64,000 nucleotides of DNA. Origin: Oegoconia quadripuncta (Eukaryota > Arthropoda > Insecta > Lepidoptera > Autostichidae). The stretch is taken from contig OX438749.1 of the NCBI GenBank assembly GCA_949316235.1, forward strand, positions 32,436,022-32,500,021. The letters are read 5' to 3'. How positions within the stretch are numbered: position 1 is the stretch's first letter; every line of letters starts with the position of its first letter. Of this stretch, positions 31,318-43,037 are shown piece by piece. A program made the translations under genes and the position numbers. The notes beneath the pieces were generated by a model. That model was not told where the DNA came from and ran no database searches. It saw only the letters and a list, made by a program, of their open reading frames with translations.

Positions 31318-31815
31318 TCATACAACTTCGAAAGGCTCAATCGTCGAATCCAACTCGGCTGGGCAGCGTTTGGGAAGCCACGTAACATCATCTCGTGGCA
31401 AATACCGCAATGTCTCAAGACGATAGTCTTTGATCAGTGTGTGTTGCCAGTAATGACATATGGAGCTGAAACGTGATCGCTCACTATGGGCCTCATAAGA
31501 AGGCTCAAGGTCACCCAAAGGGCAATGGAGAGAGCTATGCTCGGAGTCTCCCTGCGGGATCGAATAAGAAATGAGGGTAACTCGAAGAATTGTCAAACAG
31601 AAGTGGCAGTGGGCGGGGCACATTGCTAGTAAGACCGACGGCCATTGGGGCGGGAAGGTTCTCGAGTGGCGACCACGCACCGGGAGACGCAGCGTCCCCC
31701 CCGAGCCCCCCACGAGGTGGACCGACGATTTGGTAAAGATCGCGGGAAGCCGCAGGACCGATCGTTGTGGAGATCTTTGGCGGCCTTTGTCCAGCAGTGG
31801 ATGTCTTTCGGTTGA
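31318..31815 (+). mobile_element. RTE-type LINE C-terminal coding fragment, decayed
   Basis: Reads RRIQLGWAAFGKPRNIIS, CLKTIVFDQCVLPVMTYGAE, T-stop-S (TGG to TGA), then [19 protein letters not shown], a small deletion and frameshift, KQKWQWAGHIASKTDGHWG, PTRWTDDLVKIAGS. The order is that of RTE-type LINE ends. Confidence 0.85.
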
Positions 31816-31844
31816 TATGATGATGGTATTTTAATTAAGCTGAG

Positions 31845-32515
31845 TATATTATATGATACATTATGTCGGATGCAGCGGAGATGTAAATGTTAAGATGGAT
31901 AAGTGAAGTAACGAGGATGGATAAAATAAGGAATGTGTTTGTAGAGGGAGTTTAAGGCCCGTATTAATAAACCATTCTCAAGATTGAGAACAGTCTTGTG
32001 ATCGGTCTCAAGTTAACGTGTTGATTAATAAACCTAACTTGAGACCTGAAAAGCACGTGCATACTCAAGCAGTACTCACTTGAGACGTGCGCCGAGTTTC
32101 ACGTATTAATAAACGAAACTCAAGACTATAATTCATTCACCGCTGAGGCGAATTCTTGAGAAGTGATCTCAGTTGAGTAGACCTCAAGATTGGTTTATAA
32201 ATTAGCACGTAGCTTGAGATAGCGTCAACTGCTTAAGACGCATCTCGGTTCATACAGGCTCAAGACTTCTATTGAGATTGACAGAAAATAGTTTGACTTG
32301 TATTATATATACATGTTATGAGGAGGGATGAAACGCATGTTACCAAGAGAGTGATGGATGGAAAAGAAGAAGAAGACCACGGAAAAGATGGATGGATTGT
32401 GTGAAGGGTGATATGAACGATATTCACACCCTGAATGAAGAGGTTACTGTCGTTAACAGGAGATTAAGAAAAAGAATATACTGCGCCGACCCCAAACAAA
32501 TTGGGAGCATGGCAT
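31845..32515 (+). mobile_element. Second RTE-type LINE fragment split by MITE D
   Basis: 31890-31953 reads MLRWISEVTRMDKIRNVF; 32318-32500 reads VMRRDETHVTKRVMDG, then RRPRKRWMDCVKGDMNDI and CADPKQIGS. MITE D (31955-32283), preceded by TAA, sits between and has lost its right end. Confidence 0.75.
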
Positions 32516-32519
32516 AAAG

Positions 32520-33010
32520 ATCATGTCAAAGCATGGCAAAGTATATGTCGCAGGACTGTGATGAAATGAAATTTTTATGAAAATCCTACGGTTAAACGAC
32601 CAAATGAAAACTCGATTTAAATCGATTCAAGTAACTCGCCGAACGCCGATGCTAAAAGTATCGATCTGCTCAGGCATAAGTAAGTTAATAAAACCGAGGT
32701 ACGGCGTAGATAATTTCGTATTTATTGATTTAAAGATTGTTTATTTCGTCACTTTCTGTAGCGACGTCATCACGTCAAAAATGGTATAAAAAACAGGCCA
32801 AGTGCGAGTCGGGTGAAAAAATTCGTGATCCGTACTATGAATGAAACTATCGCGGCGTCACCAGTGCCCTCTACTGGAGAAACCACAGCAGTTGGTCTTT
32901 CCTAACTTAAAAAAAAAAACTTCATATTTCAGTGTGCAATTTGTATACACCGCGGGAACACTGTCTGGATAAAGTGTAAAGAAGGAGAAGAAGCAATAAT
33001 GTAGGTAGCT
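32520..33010. other. Repeat scraps
   Basis: 32797-32880 holds the aagtgcgagtcgggtgaaaa word seen in many lepidopteran repeats (recalled). No gene. Confidence 0.4.
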
Positions 33011-33830
33011 CCCAATTTCATATTACGGTAATAAATATAAGCGAGAAGATAGGCAAGAAATTAGCAGTTTATAGAAGTTCATATTTTGTTAATAAATATA
33101 GGCAGCTCATAGATAGAAGTACGTTACCAGTTTCATATTTTGCGAATAAACATAACCAGCTATATAGTCAACATATAGGAGATCTTTACATGTGTCCTAT
33201 TTTGGTAATAAATGTAAGCAACAACATAGGCAGCTCGTAGAAGATTATTAGAGCTTCATATTTCGGTAATAAATATAAGCACAGTGGCATACACAACGTT
33301 TCGTCACAGGGTAGGCAGAATTATAAAACTTGCTATTAAATTCGAAAAAATATAAGTATAAATAATAATTAGGTACTCCTTTAGCAATCTTCGCAACTGT
33401 TTAGAATATTTTGTGTTCAGATCAGTATGAATCACCGGTCCTCGACATTGAATTTCGAGAATTTTGCCTTTCTGCCTGTATGGAGGGCACGCCACTGTAT
33501 AAGCAACAAGATAGGCAGTTTATAAAAGTCTCTTAGAGTTTCATGTATTTGTAATAAATATAGGCTGCATACGGTTTCATATTATGATTATAAATATAAA
33601 GCAGCAATATAAGCAGCTCATACAAGACCCTTACAAATTTCATATTTGGGTAATAAATATATAAGCAATAATATAGGCATCTTAAGAAGTACTTTACAAG
33701 TTTCATATTTCCGTAATAAACATATAAGCAATCATATAGGCAGCTCATAGAAGTACTTCACAAGTTTCATGTTTCCGTAATAAATATATAAGCAATAATG
33801 TAGGCAGCTCATAGAAAATTCTTACAAGCA
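33011..33830. repeat. Diverged ~64-bp tandem array
   Basis: About 11 units with the core tttcatattt..gtaataaatataagca and cagctcatagaag, 52-66 bp apart; the last three (33636-33828) are the most alike. Interrupted by a hAT MITE. Confidence 0.85.
33282..33497. mobile_element. hAT-type MITE (216 bp)
   Basis: Ends CAGTGGCAT and ...GCCACTG; the host array sequence TATAAGCA is duplicated exactly on both sides (33274-33281, 33498-33505), the 8-bp duplication of hAT elements. Confidence 0.93.
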
Positions 33831-34050
33831 TAGGGTATCTAGGGAATAAGTAATTTACCTATGCTCCACGGCGAAAATAGAATCGGAGAATTAGGGTGAC
33901 AGGAAACCTTGGGAATACATCCAGGTAACCATTGAAGAACTGTCACTTCACTTTACGCCCTTTGTCTTTCAGTGGGTCTTTAACAGATATGATAATATTT
34001 ACGGATGATCCTCTTTATCCTTTCGTAAATACAGCACTTCAGACCTACCT

Positions 34051-34233
34051 TCAATAAGAAACCGTACTGTTATTAGGTGTATTTCTTGGATCTAGAACAA
34101 AGATGTTCAATACACTCTGAGCTAGATGCACAGGCGCAAAATTGTTGCTGGATGAACTGGATCCAGTTTTATTTAAGTACTGGCTGGTGGTCGTACCTTC
34201 ACTGGCAGAGGGGTAGCCTGCCGCCTCCGCCAC
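34051..34233 (-). other. Candidate noncoding leader exon with a 60-codon open frame
   Basis: The FAR coding exon 1 begins at an acceptor, so an upstream exon is needed. Here an ATG in a GC-rich start (GCGGAGGCGGCAGG) opens a 60-codon frame with a Ser-rich run and no recognisable domain, and its stop sits directly before a good donor, TTGAAG|GTAGGT (intron from about 34046). A second donor-like site, GTGAAG|GTACGA, lies early in the frame. Splicing either site to 30700 does not join this frame to FAR, so it would be 5' UTR with a short upstream ORF. It may equally be chance or part of another gene. Confidence 0.25.
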
Positions 34234-34239
34234 AGATTA

Positions 34240-35090
34240 GTTAATATGCTTCCGCGATATCAAATATGCGGGGATAACAATATATTGGTCTGAAAACTGC
34301 AGACAGCCACCATATTGACAGACGTCAGTCAGAGTAATATCAGTGTTGCAGCTAGGCAAATAATATCTAACTTATACTTATTGTAAATGAGACAGTTCGT
34401 TGTTCGTTTGTTTATTTGTTGCTTACGGATGCTACGGATGAACGGATTTGGATGAAATTTGATATATAGGTAGACTATACCCTAGGTTAAGACAGAATAG
34501 AATACATTTATTCTTCGACCATGGCACGAGTCACTTAACCTAAATTATACACATACAATATAGAATACTGGGTTGGTATACAGTTAAAATTAATAAAAGG
34601 AGACGTGACCCATATCAGGGGCAACGAAATGGTCCAGACTCAGCATGTGCTGTTCATTCTGCCAGAACCATTGAGATACTCGTATGTGCGCATCTCAGGG
34701 CACACAAAATTATATGATTTCACAAACATTGTACTCGGCAATTCATAGTCCACGGGAAAAGAACAATGGAAATCACAATCGTACATATTTTAGCAATTTT
34801 GACATCTAAGACTTTGACTAATATCAATTAAGATTAGTTTGTTAGTAGATGATAAATAATATAAACTAGTTAATAGATATAGGATATGGTTATCCCGATA
34901 AAGTGAGTAGGTCCCGTGGGATAAACAAATTAAACAACCGCGATAAAATGATTCGACACGAGCGAAGCAGCGGGCGGAAAGTCAGTCTACCATAAATTAA
35001 GTAAACGAATCATATGCCGGCTCCAAACTATTGTCTAACAGACCAACTGTTCGTCCAAGCTTCCACGTGTAGAGAGATAGTTCGACGATG
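34240..35090. other. AT-rich sequence with a dispersed-repeat scrap
   Basis: 34385-34490 resembles the ttgtttgtttgtt...gatgaacggattt repeat also at 56940-57045 and, inverted, 38820-38930. Confidence 0.45.
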
Positions 35091-35111
35091 TTTGATAGTA
35101 TTGTCGTGAAC

Positions 35112-35425
35112 AGCCTCCTGTCGAAAAGACAAATATGCGAAAGCCATAAGATCGAATGTACAGTTGCGCGATGAGTTCGAAAATATTACAAATATGTCAA
35201 CGTAAAACATTGAAGGTTAACCTTCTGAACCTAACCAACAGTGTCAGGGTGCCCCGACCCATATTGCTCGCTCGCTACAGATAGGGGTCTGTACATTCGA
35301 TCTTATGGCTTTCGCATATTTATCTTTTCGATTAAATGGCCCATCGGCTAACTGGCGTTTCTTTCATATGGCACTTCGATAATCTGGCGTTGCACAAATG
35401 TCTTTCGCTTATATGTCTTTCGAAA
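35112..35425. repeat. Foldback with ~16-bp word array
   Basis: 35112-35162 and 35289-35337 are reverse complements (gcgaaagccataagatcgaa). From 35297 to 35425 nine 14-16-bp units of the type TTTCGNTTATATGGC follow. Confidence 0.75.
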
Positions 35426-35523
35426 TCGGGTCCTAAACCTGTCAGAAACACGCTTCGACGTTCTCCACATTGAATGAGGTTGGAACGTGGCCTATTGATG
35501 TGTGGAGAGACTGTTTTAATTGA

Positions 35524-35705
35524 TTGGACGGACTCAAACTCAAAGCATTTTATTTCAACGTAAGATACACGATATTATTTGTTGAATGTCAATTTAAATC
35601 TATTGGAAATAAAAATAGGGCTAAGCATTTTTCGGTCAGTCAGTATGTCCAAGCTACCACCGCTTCGGAAAGGGAAATCATCTGTGGGAAAAGAAGAAAC
35701 CCACA
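35524..35705 (-). mobile_element. LINE L 3' end
   Basis: caaagcattttatttcaacg to gggaaatcatctgtgggaaa; also at 53888-54085 and inverted at 58395-58560. Confidence 0.7.
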
Positions 35706-36045
35706 GGATCATTTTCTTTTCTTTTTTTTATATATATAAAAGTATACAACTAATACAATTTTATAATTTTTGGGAGCGGGGCGAAGTATACCAAGCGACT
35801 CAGCGCAACGAATAATGCGAGGCAACTCATTCCACAATTGGACAGATGTTGCTGCAAAGGAGTCATAAAAATAGCTAGTACGACAGCAGACAGGCTTTAA
35901 CAAATTGTCGAATTTGGACCTTAAATTCACGTCATGATCTGATCCCAAAAATTTGAACTGCTCTTTGAGATAAGGGGGAGTTACGGAGCTATATAAAATA
36001 TTAAAGAGGAGGGTTAGGATGTGAGTGTTACGACGATACCTAATT
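35706..36045 (-). mobile_element. LINE C-terminal fragment
   Basis: Reverse strand reads RRNTHILTLLFNILYSSVTP, GSDHDVNLRSKFDNLLKPVC, SFAATSVQLWNELPRII, a LINE C-terminus with the usual W-N-x-L-P. Confidence 0.8.
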
Positions 36046-36324
36046 GGATTTTACATGATTGAATTTACATGATACACTATAGCCATGATACACTTACTTT
36101 GATTATACTATTTTAAAATAACAACTAGGAATTTTACATGGTGTGCCCTGTGTCGGGCCAGTGAAAGGGATCTGGCTCAGCATAATGCTGCGGATGAAAC
36201 CCACAGCGCTGATCATTCTGCCAGAGCCTTAAAAGTAAGAGATTATGAACGCATCTCGCGCATCCCAACCGATTAGCGAATGTTCGTTTGTATTGTTGCA
36301 GCCGCCGAGTCGGCGGAAAAAATC

Positions 36325-36875
36325 AAAATTAACAAATATAAGAGACATCGGTTCCGAATACATTTTCCTAGCTTTCGGAGTCGAAACTTTAGGTCCTTGG
36401 GGGCCGGGCGCTCTAAAATTTTTCTCATTCGCTTATTGTTTTCGATTAGCGAAGTCAAGCAACATATTTATAGCAAGAGATTTATGGTGCGGAGCCTCTC
36501 TGTCCTCTCGGGTCAAGTATCTCGGCGCGCCTGTCAAATTTTCGAGAATACCTGCGGTGTTAAAAACGTTTATAGATACTCTTCTACTGGGTGTATTTGT
36601 AATCTGTGAAAAGCTATAGCTACGGGAATATATTATCTATGGATATAATGAATGAACACTACTACAGCTATAATACAAAAAATCAGAAAAATGTTACGAG
36701 TTGTAAAATGTAGGTATACCTATATCCACGATATAATTGGTATTTTTACGGAAAGTACAGATTTATTTCATGTTTTTCTTAATACTTCAAAGTGCTTAGT
36801 CGATGTCACTGGTGACTCGAGAGCTCGTTTCCTCGTTCAACGCTTAAATATCTGCATCCAACGAGTTACGCTGCC
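36325..36875 (+). mobile_element. LINE ORF end split by an insertion
   Basis: 36350-36430 reads FLAFGVETLGPWGPGALKFF; the continuation CLVDVTGDSRARFLVQRLNI appears at 36794-36855. The order ETLGPWG...DVTGD.RA...QRL is a known LINE-encoded tail (recalled), so about 360 bp are inserted between. Confidence 0.65.
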
Positions 36876-36979
36876 AGCGTTTTGGATACCTTGCCATGCG
36901 GCCCCAATTTTTTACATTTGTTCTAGATTATATTTAAATTCCATCTCTTTATTTGTTACTGTTTTTAAATAAATAAATT

Positions 36980-37345
36980 TACTTAGGAAACTAATCGCAT
37001 GTATTTATGGAAAAACGTAACAATTACATAAACAATGATATTATATAAGTGAAACAGGTATTGGTTAACATATCATTTATAACTAAGTCTCACGTACCTG
37101 TTGTATCCTGAGGCACTGACTGCACCTAGTAATCGCCTTATCTCGTAGGTATATCAAAAATATCTATCTGACGTAATTAAGATAAAGCTCGTTGTAACGG
37201 GTTAATCGTGGCAGATAATCGAGACAAAACCCAGGGCCAAACTCGGTATTGCTTAGTTTTTTAGACGATTTAGACGACCTGTTGTTTTAGTCGATTTAGA
37301 CGACCTGTTTTGTGTAGTTGTCAGAAACTCTGCTACTATACCTAC
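36980..37345. other. AT-rich sequence ending in SINE B head scraps
   Basis: 37265-37345 has gacgacctgtt twice, then ttgtgtagttgtcagaaact, remnants of the SINE B head. Confidence 0.45.
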
Positions 37346-37449
37346 TTGTGACCGTTGTACTTAACTTTTATAAGCTTTTATTTAGTTTGCAATGTTTTTA
37401 TGTAAGTTGTCCGTTTTAAAATTTGAATGCAAATAATTTAAAATATTTT

Positions 37450-37590
37450 TTTTTTTTTTTTTTATATGATAGGGCGGCAAACGAGCATGCGGGTCACCTG
37501 ATGGAAAGCAATCACCGCCGCCCGTGGACACCCGCAACACCAAAAGGGTCACAGATGCGTTGCCGGCCTTTGAGGAAGGTGTCCACCCCA
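37450..37590 (-). mobile_element. LINE N 3' end
   Basis: Poly-T then the shared gcggcaaacgagcatgcggg region; joined at 37590 to unrelated sequence. Confidence 0.7.
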
Positions 37591-37716
37591 GAATAAGTAG
37601 GGCAGCCTGAGAGATGAGGGATTCTCCAGCAGTGCTGGTACCCTCCTGGGGTACTAACTCTTTAAATACCGCTACCATTCATTTTTACGTTTATTAAACT
37701 CAAAGTATTTTAGACA

Positions 37717-37950
37717 ACCTGTTCGGTGTAATGGTGAGCAACTCTGACCAAAAGGTTGCGGGTTCGAATACCGCTAGGGGCATATGTTTGTATGATGAAT
37801 ACAGACATGTGTTTGTGTATCGATTTACAAAAAAAATGTATTTGTGTAGTTTATCAACCATCTGGTATCCATAACACAAGCCTAGACGCTTACTGTGGAC
37901 CTAGATGGCGCTGTGTATATGTGCAAAGATGTTTATTATATAGTTTCTTT
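37717..37950 (+). repeat. SINE B
   Basis: acctgttcggtgtaatggtg head, gggttcgaataccgctaggg B-box, and a gatggcgctgtg 3' end. Confidence 0.82.
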
Positions 37951-38234
37951 TTTAACCGAATTTAAAATTCAATTCGGCCGATCAAGGTTTTTAGATTAGG
38001 TTAGGTAGGTAGATAAAGCATTTCCCCGCGAAAAAAAAAGGTTTTTTTTGTGTATGATTTAGCGATTGATTCGCGTAATTCTTTTTGTAATTGAAAGGGA
38101 ATATCGTCAAGTTGAACTGTTGCACCATTGCAATTTCAGCGCAATCGGTTCAGTAGTTTTTTTGGTAAACAGCAGAATAGAGTATTACATAGACGATTGT
38201 GTAGTTATTGCACAGGGAACCTAGATTTTTTTTT

Positions 38235-38396
38235 TATCCACCACGGGTTAGCACTTGACCTGAATCACACTTGATGTTAAGTGAAGATGAGGCCGAAGGT
38301 GGTAGCGTACTGACCCGGAAACCCGGAAAACTGACCGGAAAAAATTTGGGGGACTGCCTATCTTATCACTGACAACTGGAACACAACAATGCTATT
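38235..38396 (-). repeat. SINE A, truncated
   Basis: Reverse copy of the 3' half. Confidence 0.78.
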
Positions 38397-38700
38397 ACAA
38401 TACAATACAATACAATGCAATGCAATGCAATGCAATGCAATGCAATGCAATGCAATGCAATACAATACAATACAATACAATACAATACAATACAATACAA
38501 TACAATACAATACAATACAATACAAATACACTTTATTGCACAACAGATAAGAAAATACAGTTTCAGAAAAGTGGTAAGAATAGAATGTACAATTTGGCGA
38601 CCTTATCACTAAAAGCGATCTCTTCCAGGCAACCTTTGGGTATAAGGACAGTACATTTGAAATAGGTGGGTTGTGCGGTATTAAATAGGGATGCAGATAC
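38396..38700 (-). mobile_element. LINE H 3' end with long pentamer tail
   Basis: 38396-38522 is (AATAC)n with a central block of nine or so AATGC units; 38522-38680 is the LINE H 3' sequence (caaatacactttattgcaca). Confidence 0.82.
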
Positions 38701-39059
38701 AAACTACGTGAATAAATTTCATATATACACACACATACATAGATCAATAGACAAAAATATACAACTAAGTACTCACTTTATCGGGATAAAATATCCTATA
38801 TCTTAATCGAAGATATATTCTACCTAAATACAAAAATTCATCCAAATCCGTTCATCCGTTACGCCGTGATTGAACAACAAACAAACGTCCAAACTTTCGT
38901 ATTTATAATATTAGTTAGATAAGCATTATATTAATTCTTTGATATAACTATACACTATACACACATACATTGAACAAACATAGGACAGAGATTACAACAC
39001 ACAAAAGGCGAGCTTATCTCTGTAAGTAAATTTCTTCCACAAACCCTGCATTTCTATTG

Positions 39060-39670
39060 AATAATGTGACATATTCTTGTTTCGGCACATTCCTGTTTGG
39101 ACGTATTCCGTTTACGGCATAATCTTGTTTCGACGCGTTATAGTAAATAAATTATACTATGAAATACTTGTGACTTTGCTTGAGTGATAAATAATAATAT
39201 AAAATAATATTTTTAGTAAAATATGTTAATCAATTAAAATAAAATACAAAAATGAGACAATAGGTACCTACACTGATTACTTAAAATAATCAGGCAGCTA
39301 ACTAAACTAAAACTGAATTTAAAGTAGTACTGTCTCTTTCTCCCTGGTACAGTACGATGCGACGGCACCACTCCAAAACTGGTTTTTGTTTAGTTGGTGT
39401 ACATCCGAATCGACACCAATAACCAACTATCCAAATTCATATGCTTTAGGGACCCGCCTTTTATTGTATAACAAGTAAGTATATTTTATATGTATGTTTG
39501 AAAATAAAAATAACGATAGTTACCTGGGATTGATTTCATTTGTTGTATTTAATGATTTATGTCGAAAACGGAATGTGTCGAAACAGGAATATGCCGAAAA
39601 CGGAATACGTCCATGCAGGAACATGCCGAAACAAGAATATGTCCAATCAGGAATATATAACGAAAAAATG
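39060..39670. repeat. Foldback whose arms are 16-bp word arrays
   Basis: Right arm 39557-39655 is six 16-bp units of the type TGTCGAAACAGGAATA; left arm 39067-39135 is the reverse complement with few differences. The spacer holds a MITE F copy (about 39295-39420). Confidence 0.85.
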
Positions 39671-39870
39671 CATCAATCAATAATGTGTGCTCTATACTCA
39701 ACAATGGTTTTTGAATCCATGTGTCACTTCTAGTTCGGTCCTGCCGTCGCATAATCTTTGTGATAGATAAAGAATAACCATGATAATTCAATATTATTAT
39801 AATATAAATTATTTATCAGCTGGTAGGCCTCTCAACTCCCGATGAAAAAATGAGGGGTGTTGTGTTTGAC

Positions 39871-39899
39871 TGCTCTGTGTGTGTGCGTGTGTGTGCGTG

Positions 39900-39948
<49 letters not shown>

Positions 39949-39956
39949 GTGTGAGT

Positions 39957-40030
<74 letters not shown>
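39871..40030. repeat. (GT)n microsatellite
   Basis: About 160 bp of GT with scattered GC and GA interruptions in the left half and a pure right half. Confidence 0.97.
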
Positions 40031-40032
<2 letters not shown>

Positions 40033-40039
40033 AAGAGAA

Positions 40040-40770
40040 GTTAAAGTTCCTCTTCGGCTTATTAACGCTGGATTGGTGTATGACGTATTAAGAAATCGCT
40101 TGTCGGGGGAAACAGCGTCAAAGTTAATTTTTATTAAAGTAAACCTCCACTTGAAAGACACTTGGAAGACACTTGTACTGAAAGAGAGATGTTAGTCATT
40201 GCTGAATAGGAACGCGACGTTGCCGCTCTTCACTTTGAAAGCGCGCGCTGAACGTTCAAATATACTGGCCGAACATGCGGTCGCGTAAAGCGTCGCGTTA
40301 TGTGTCGCTGGCTATGCAAAATACATTAAAGACGTTTTCGTGGATAGCTAGACGAAAGGTTCGGGACTACGCGGAACGCCGCATAATTTAGGCTGATGTG
40401 TCATAGGCGACTTGCGAAACACTGGGAGCGTATTCAGGCGAATTCTCGGTGCCGTACCTTCCGCAGGTGTTCCGCCTACACTACGGAGGGATCTCGTTAA
40501 AAAACTCATAGCGATTGCGACTACGCTACGATTGCGTTTACTAGACACGTGTATATCAAACGTTTCATTGTACTAAGTCACGTACACAGGTTAAAAAAAA
40601 GATAATAGCTATAAGAAAGAATGGACTTTCTCACGATTATAGGAGTAATAATGAATATGTAATGTTAGTTTCCTTAATTGGCCAATTCTTTGTCAATTTA
40701 TAACATAATGTCCATCCTCCACGCGAGGGTCAGGGCGTATTGACATGCATGGGTGGGAAAATGTAAACAA
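40040..40770. other. CpG-richer stretch, no gene recognised
   Basis: 40200-40550 is unusually CpG-rich for the window but shows no domain or splice-framed exon. Confidence 0.4.
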
Positions 40771-41672
40771 CGTCGGGTTTACGATTTCCGAATTTCCGGT
40801 CGCGGGTTCGGTCCCCAGCGGGGTACATGTTTAAGTACTCGGTTTGGTTGGTGGTACGGCGGTTACCCATTGAAACGCATAACATTTTTCACCATAAACT
40901 GACAATTCATAATATTACTCGCCATAATAGTCATTTGCAATAAACCGTTATAGCATAACTTCATTACACATAATATCATATGTCCGAAACCTGTAAGGCA
41001 TAATCATAGGAAGGCATAATTTTAATAAGCATAAGTGAAAGGCATAATTTTTGGATGCATACATGTCAACCTAACACGAAGGGTATGGCGGGCGAGCCGG
41101 GCTCGCTGTGTGCGTTACCCCAGCCAGAAAATGTCGAAAATCGTCATCCAAGTGCAATAGATAATTAGATATACAGCTTCTGTAATTGGTGAGCACATTT
41201 TTAAATTTGGTAAAGTGATAGTTTTTTAATTATTTGATAAAAACACTTCCGGCTGGAGTAACGTTAGCGCAGCCAGATATTTTCTTTTCTAACGGGTTTG
41301 TTGAAATAAATGTTATCTTAAAAATTAGATATGAATTTGAAATGTTACAACTTAATTTATGTTTGCATGTGCTATGGTTGCGAAGATATTTAAAATCCTG
41401 CTGCGGTAACGTTTGCACGATTGCTGTATCTCGGAATTGACTGAACGGATGATTATAATTTTTCTACAGGACATCTGGCTAATTAGTTATAATTTGTTAC
41501 GCAATAAAAGAATCCACAATAATGCACAGTTTTGAAGTTATTTTGGTAAATAGCAATATGCTTTAATTGGTCCTATCACTTCCAATAAGCGCTCCAAAGA
41601 CTAACTTGAAACGTTATTGTATACCCTTCGAACCTAACCTAACCATGTCGGGGTGCCAAGATTGATTTATTA

Positions 41673-42583
41673 TGGATGCCACATGGACTTATTATTTAAA
41701 CAGGACTGATAACTATCAAAAGAATCATTTAGGAAAATGATCACTATGTCAACGCAATAAGGTATTAAATTGGATGCACCATACACAAAGGCAAATCCGA
41801 GCCGAGAGAGATAGAAATAACGGAGGCCGTGTGTCTCGTTCTTACATCTTGCCAGCAAAAAAAATGATTATGATCAACAGTTTTGGCTACTCAAAAATTA
41901 CATTGAAACACTTATATTTTTATGTTATTTTAACAATTATAAATAAACAAATAACATTCGCATTAATTTCTTTTCATATATTCTTAAATCAAACAGAAAA
42001 CATACATTTTTATTTCGATTTTGTTATTTTTATGGTAACCCTGAAAAGCATGTCATGTCATGGCGGTTCGGTGATGGTTCGGTGTGATTTTGAATTTTCT
42101 TTGCATTAAAAGTTTTTTAAAGTATTTGTTATATTATAACAAGTAAAAGGAGTAAAATGGTGAAAAAGTGTTGCGTTTATACTTGCCCAAGTGAATCCTA
42201 TGGTGGTTGCAACATATCTTTCCACAGGTAAGCTAAAAATAATATTTTTGTAAATCAAAGAAGTAGGATGCCCATGAATTCTTAAAATGAGTCGAAATAT
42301 GTCAAATATGTGTGATTGATTAGGGTCCTGACTGTTGTACTATTATTGCAGTTTCCCAAAAAATGAAGAAATGCGAAATAAATGGCTCACGCCGGCAAAT
42401 GTCAAAACGCCAAAGTTTTTTGACAAATATTTTATTACAACATTTGTCCCAAGTAACAAATATATTGTGGTCACCCTGTTAGACAGAGACAAACGGCCTC
42501 TACGTTACACATCCTGCTCGGCTCGTTTTTCAGCGGCGAGTACTCAGTCCTGTTTAAATAATAAGTCCATGGGATGCCACAAC
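41673..42583. mobile_element. THAP-bearing DNA element, non-autonomous
   Basis: Long inverted ends: catggacttattatttaaac plus flanks at both termini, with similarity continuing about 180 bp inward (ggccgtgtgtctcgttctta against its counterpart at 42480-42540). Inside lie two THAP exon remnants. Confidence 0.75.
42157..42445 (+). pseudogene. N-terminal half of a THAP zinc-finger ORF, two exons
   Basis: Exon 42157-42227 reads MVKKCCVYTCPSESYGGCNI then SFH and ends at AG|GTAAGC; the next exon from 42352 (ttgcag) continues FPKNEEMRNKWL. This is the Cys-x-Cys start and FPK..E.R..W core of THAP domains, the DNA-binding part of P-element-like transposases. The later Cys-x2-His is not found and the frame runs into the element's end. 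Confidence 0.65.
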
Positions 42584-42624
42584 ACGACAGATAATTAAAA
42601 AAAAATATAAAAAAAATATAGATT

Positions 42625-43037
42625 TATATGATTATGGCTTTGGCTTTTTGGCGGGAACTCGGCGAGTGAAGTAGCATTTTTCTTTATAATTCTTATAATT
42701 TGTGCATTCTAACTTTTGAAGCATAATAATGGCAGAATATTGTGCAGCAAACGTTAGTGATGGTGTACAGTACAAGTGAAGGGAAGTGTAAATTAAAGTG
42801 CGTAACGGAGCTTTCGGGTTCCCACAAGAAGCCGCCAAAATCTTTTGTAAAGCATTCTGCCACTTTACTGAAGAATGACTAGACCGTGACTAGACTCTGT
42901 ATACGCCAAGTATACGACGAATGACTTGTTTTGACTGAGACTGACTTACAAACTGAAGAAATAAGAGAAATAAGACATGGCTGTTGTGGGCCAGATCCCT
43001 TTGCCTTCTCCTAAAGGAGAGAATGAAACCAAAAAAA
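42625..43037 (-). repeat. Element M, longest copy
   Basis: Reverse complement of 50087-50476 over nearly its full length; the most complete M in the window. Confidence 0.75.

Noticed and set aside
36245..36619. 124-codon frame as a host gene
   Set aside because: The recognisable part (ETLGPWGPGA) is a LINE-encoded tail and its continuation lies beyond an insertion; no host gene evidence.
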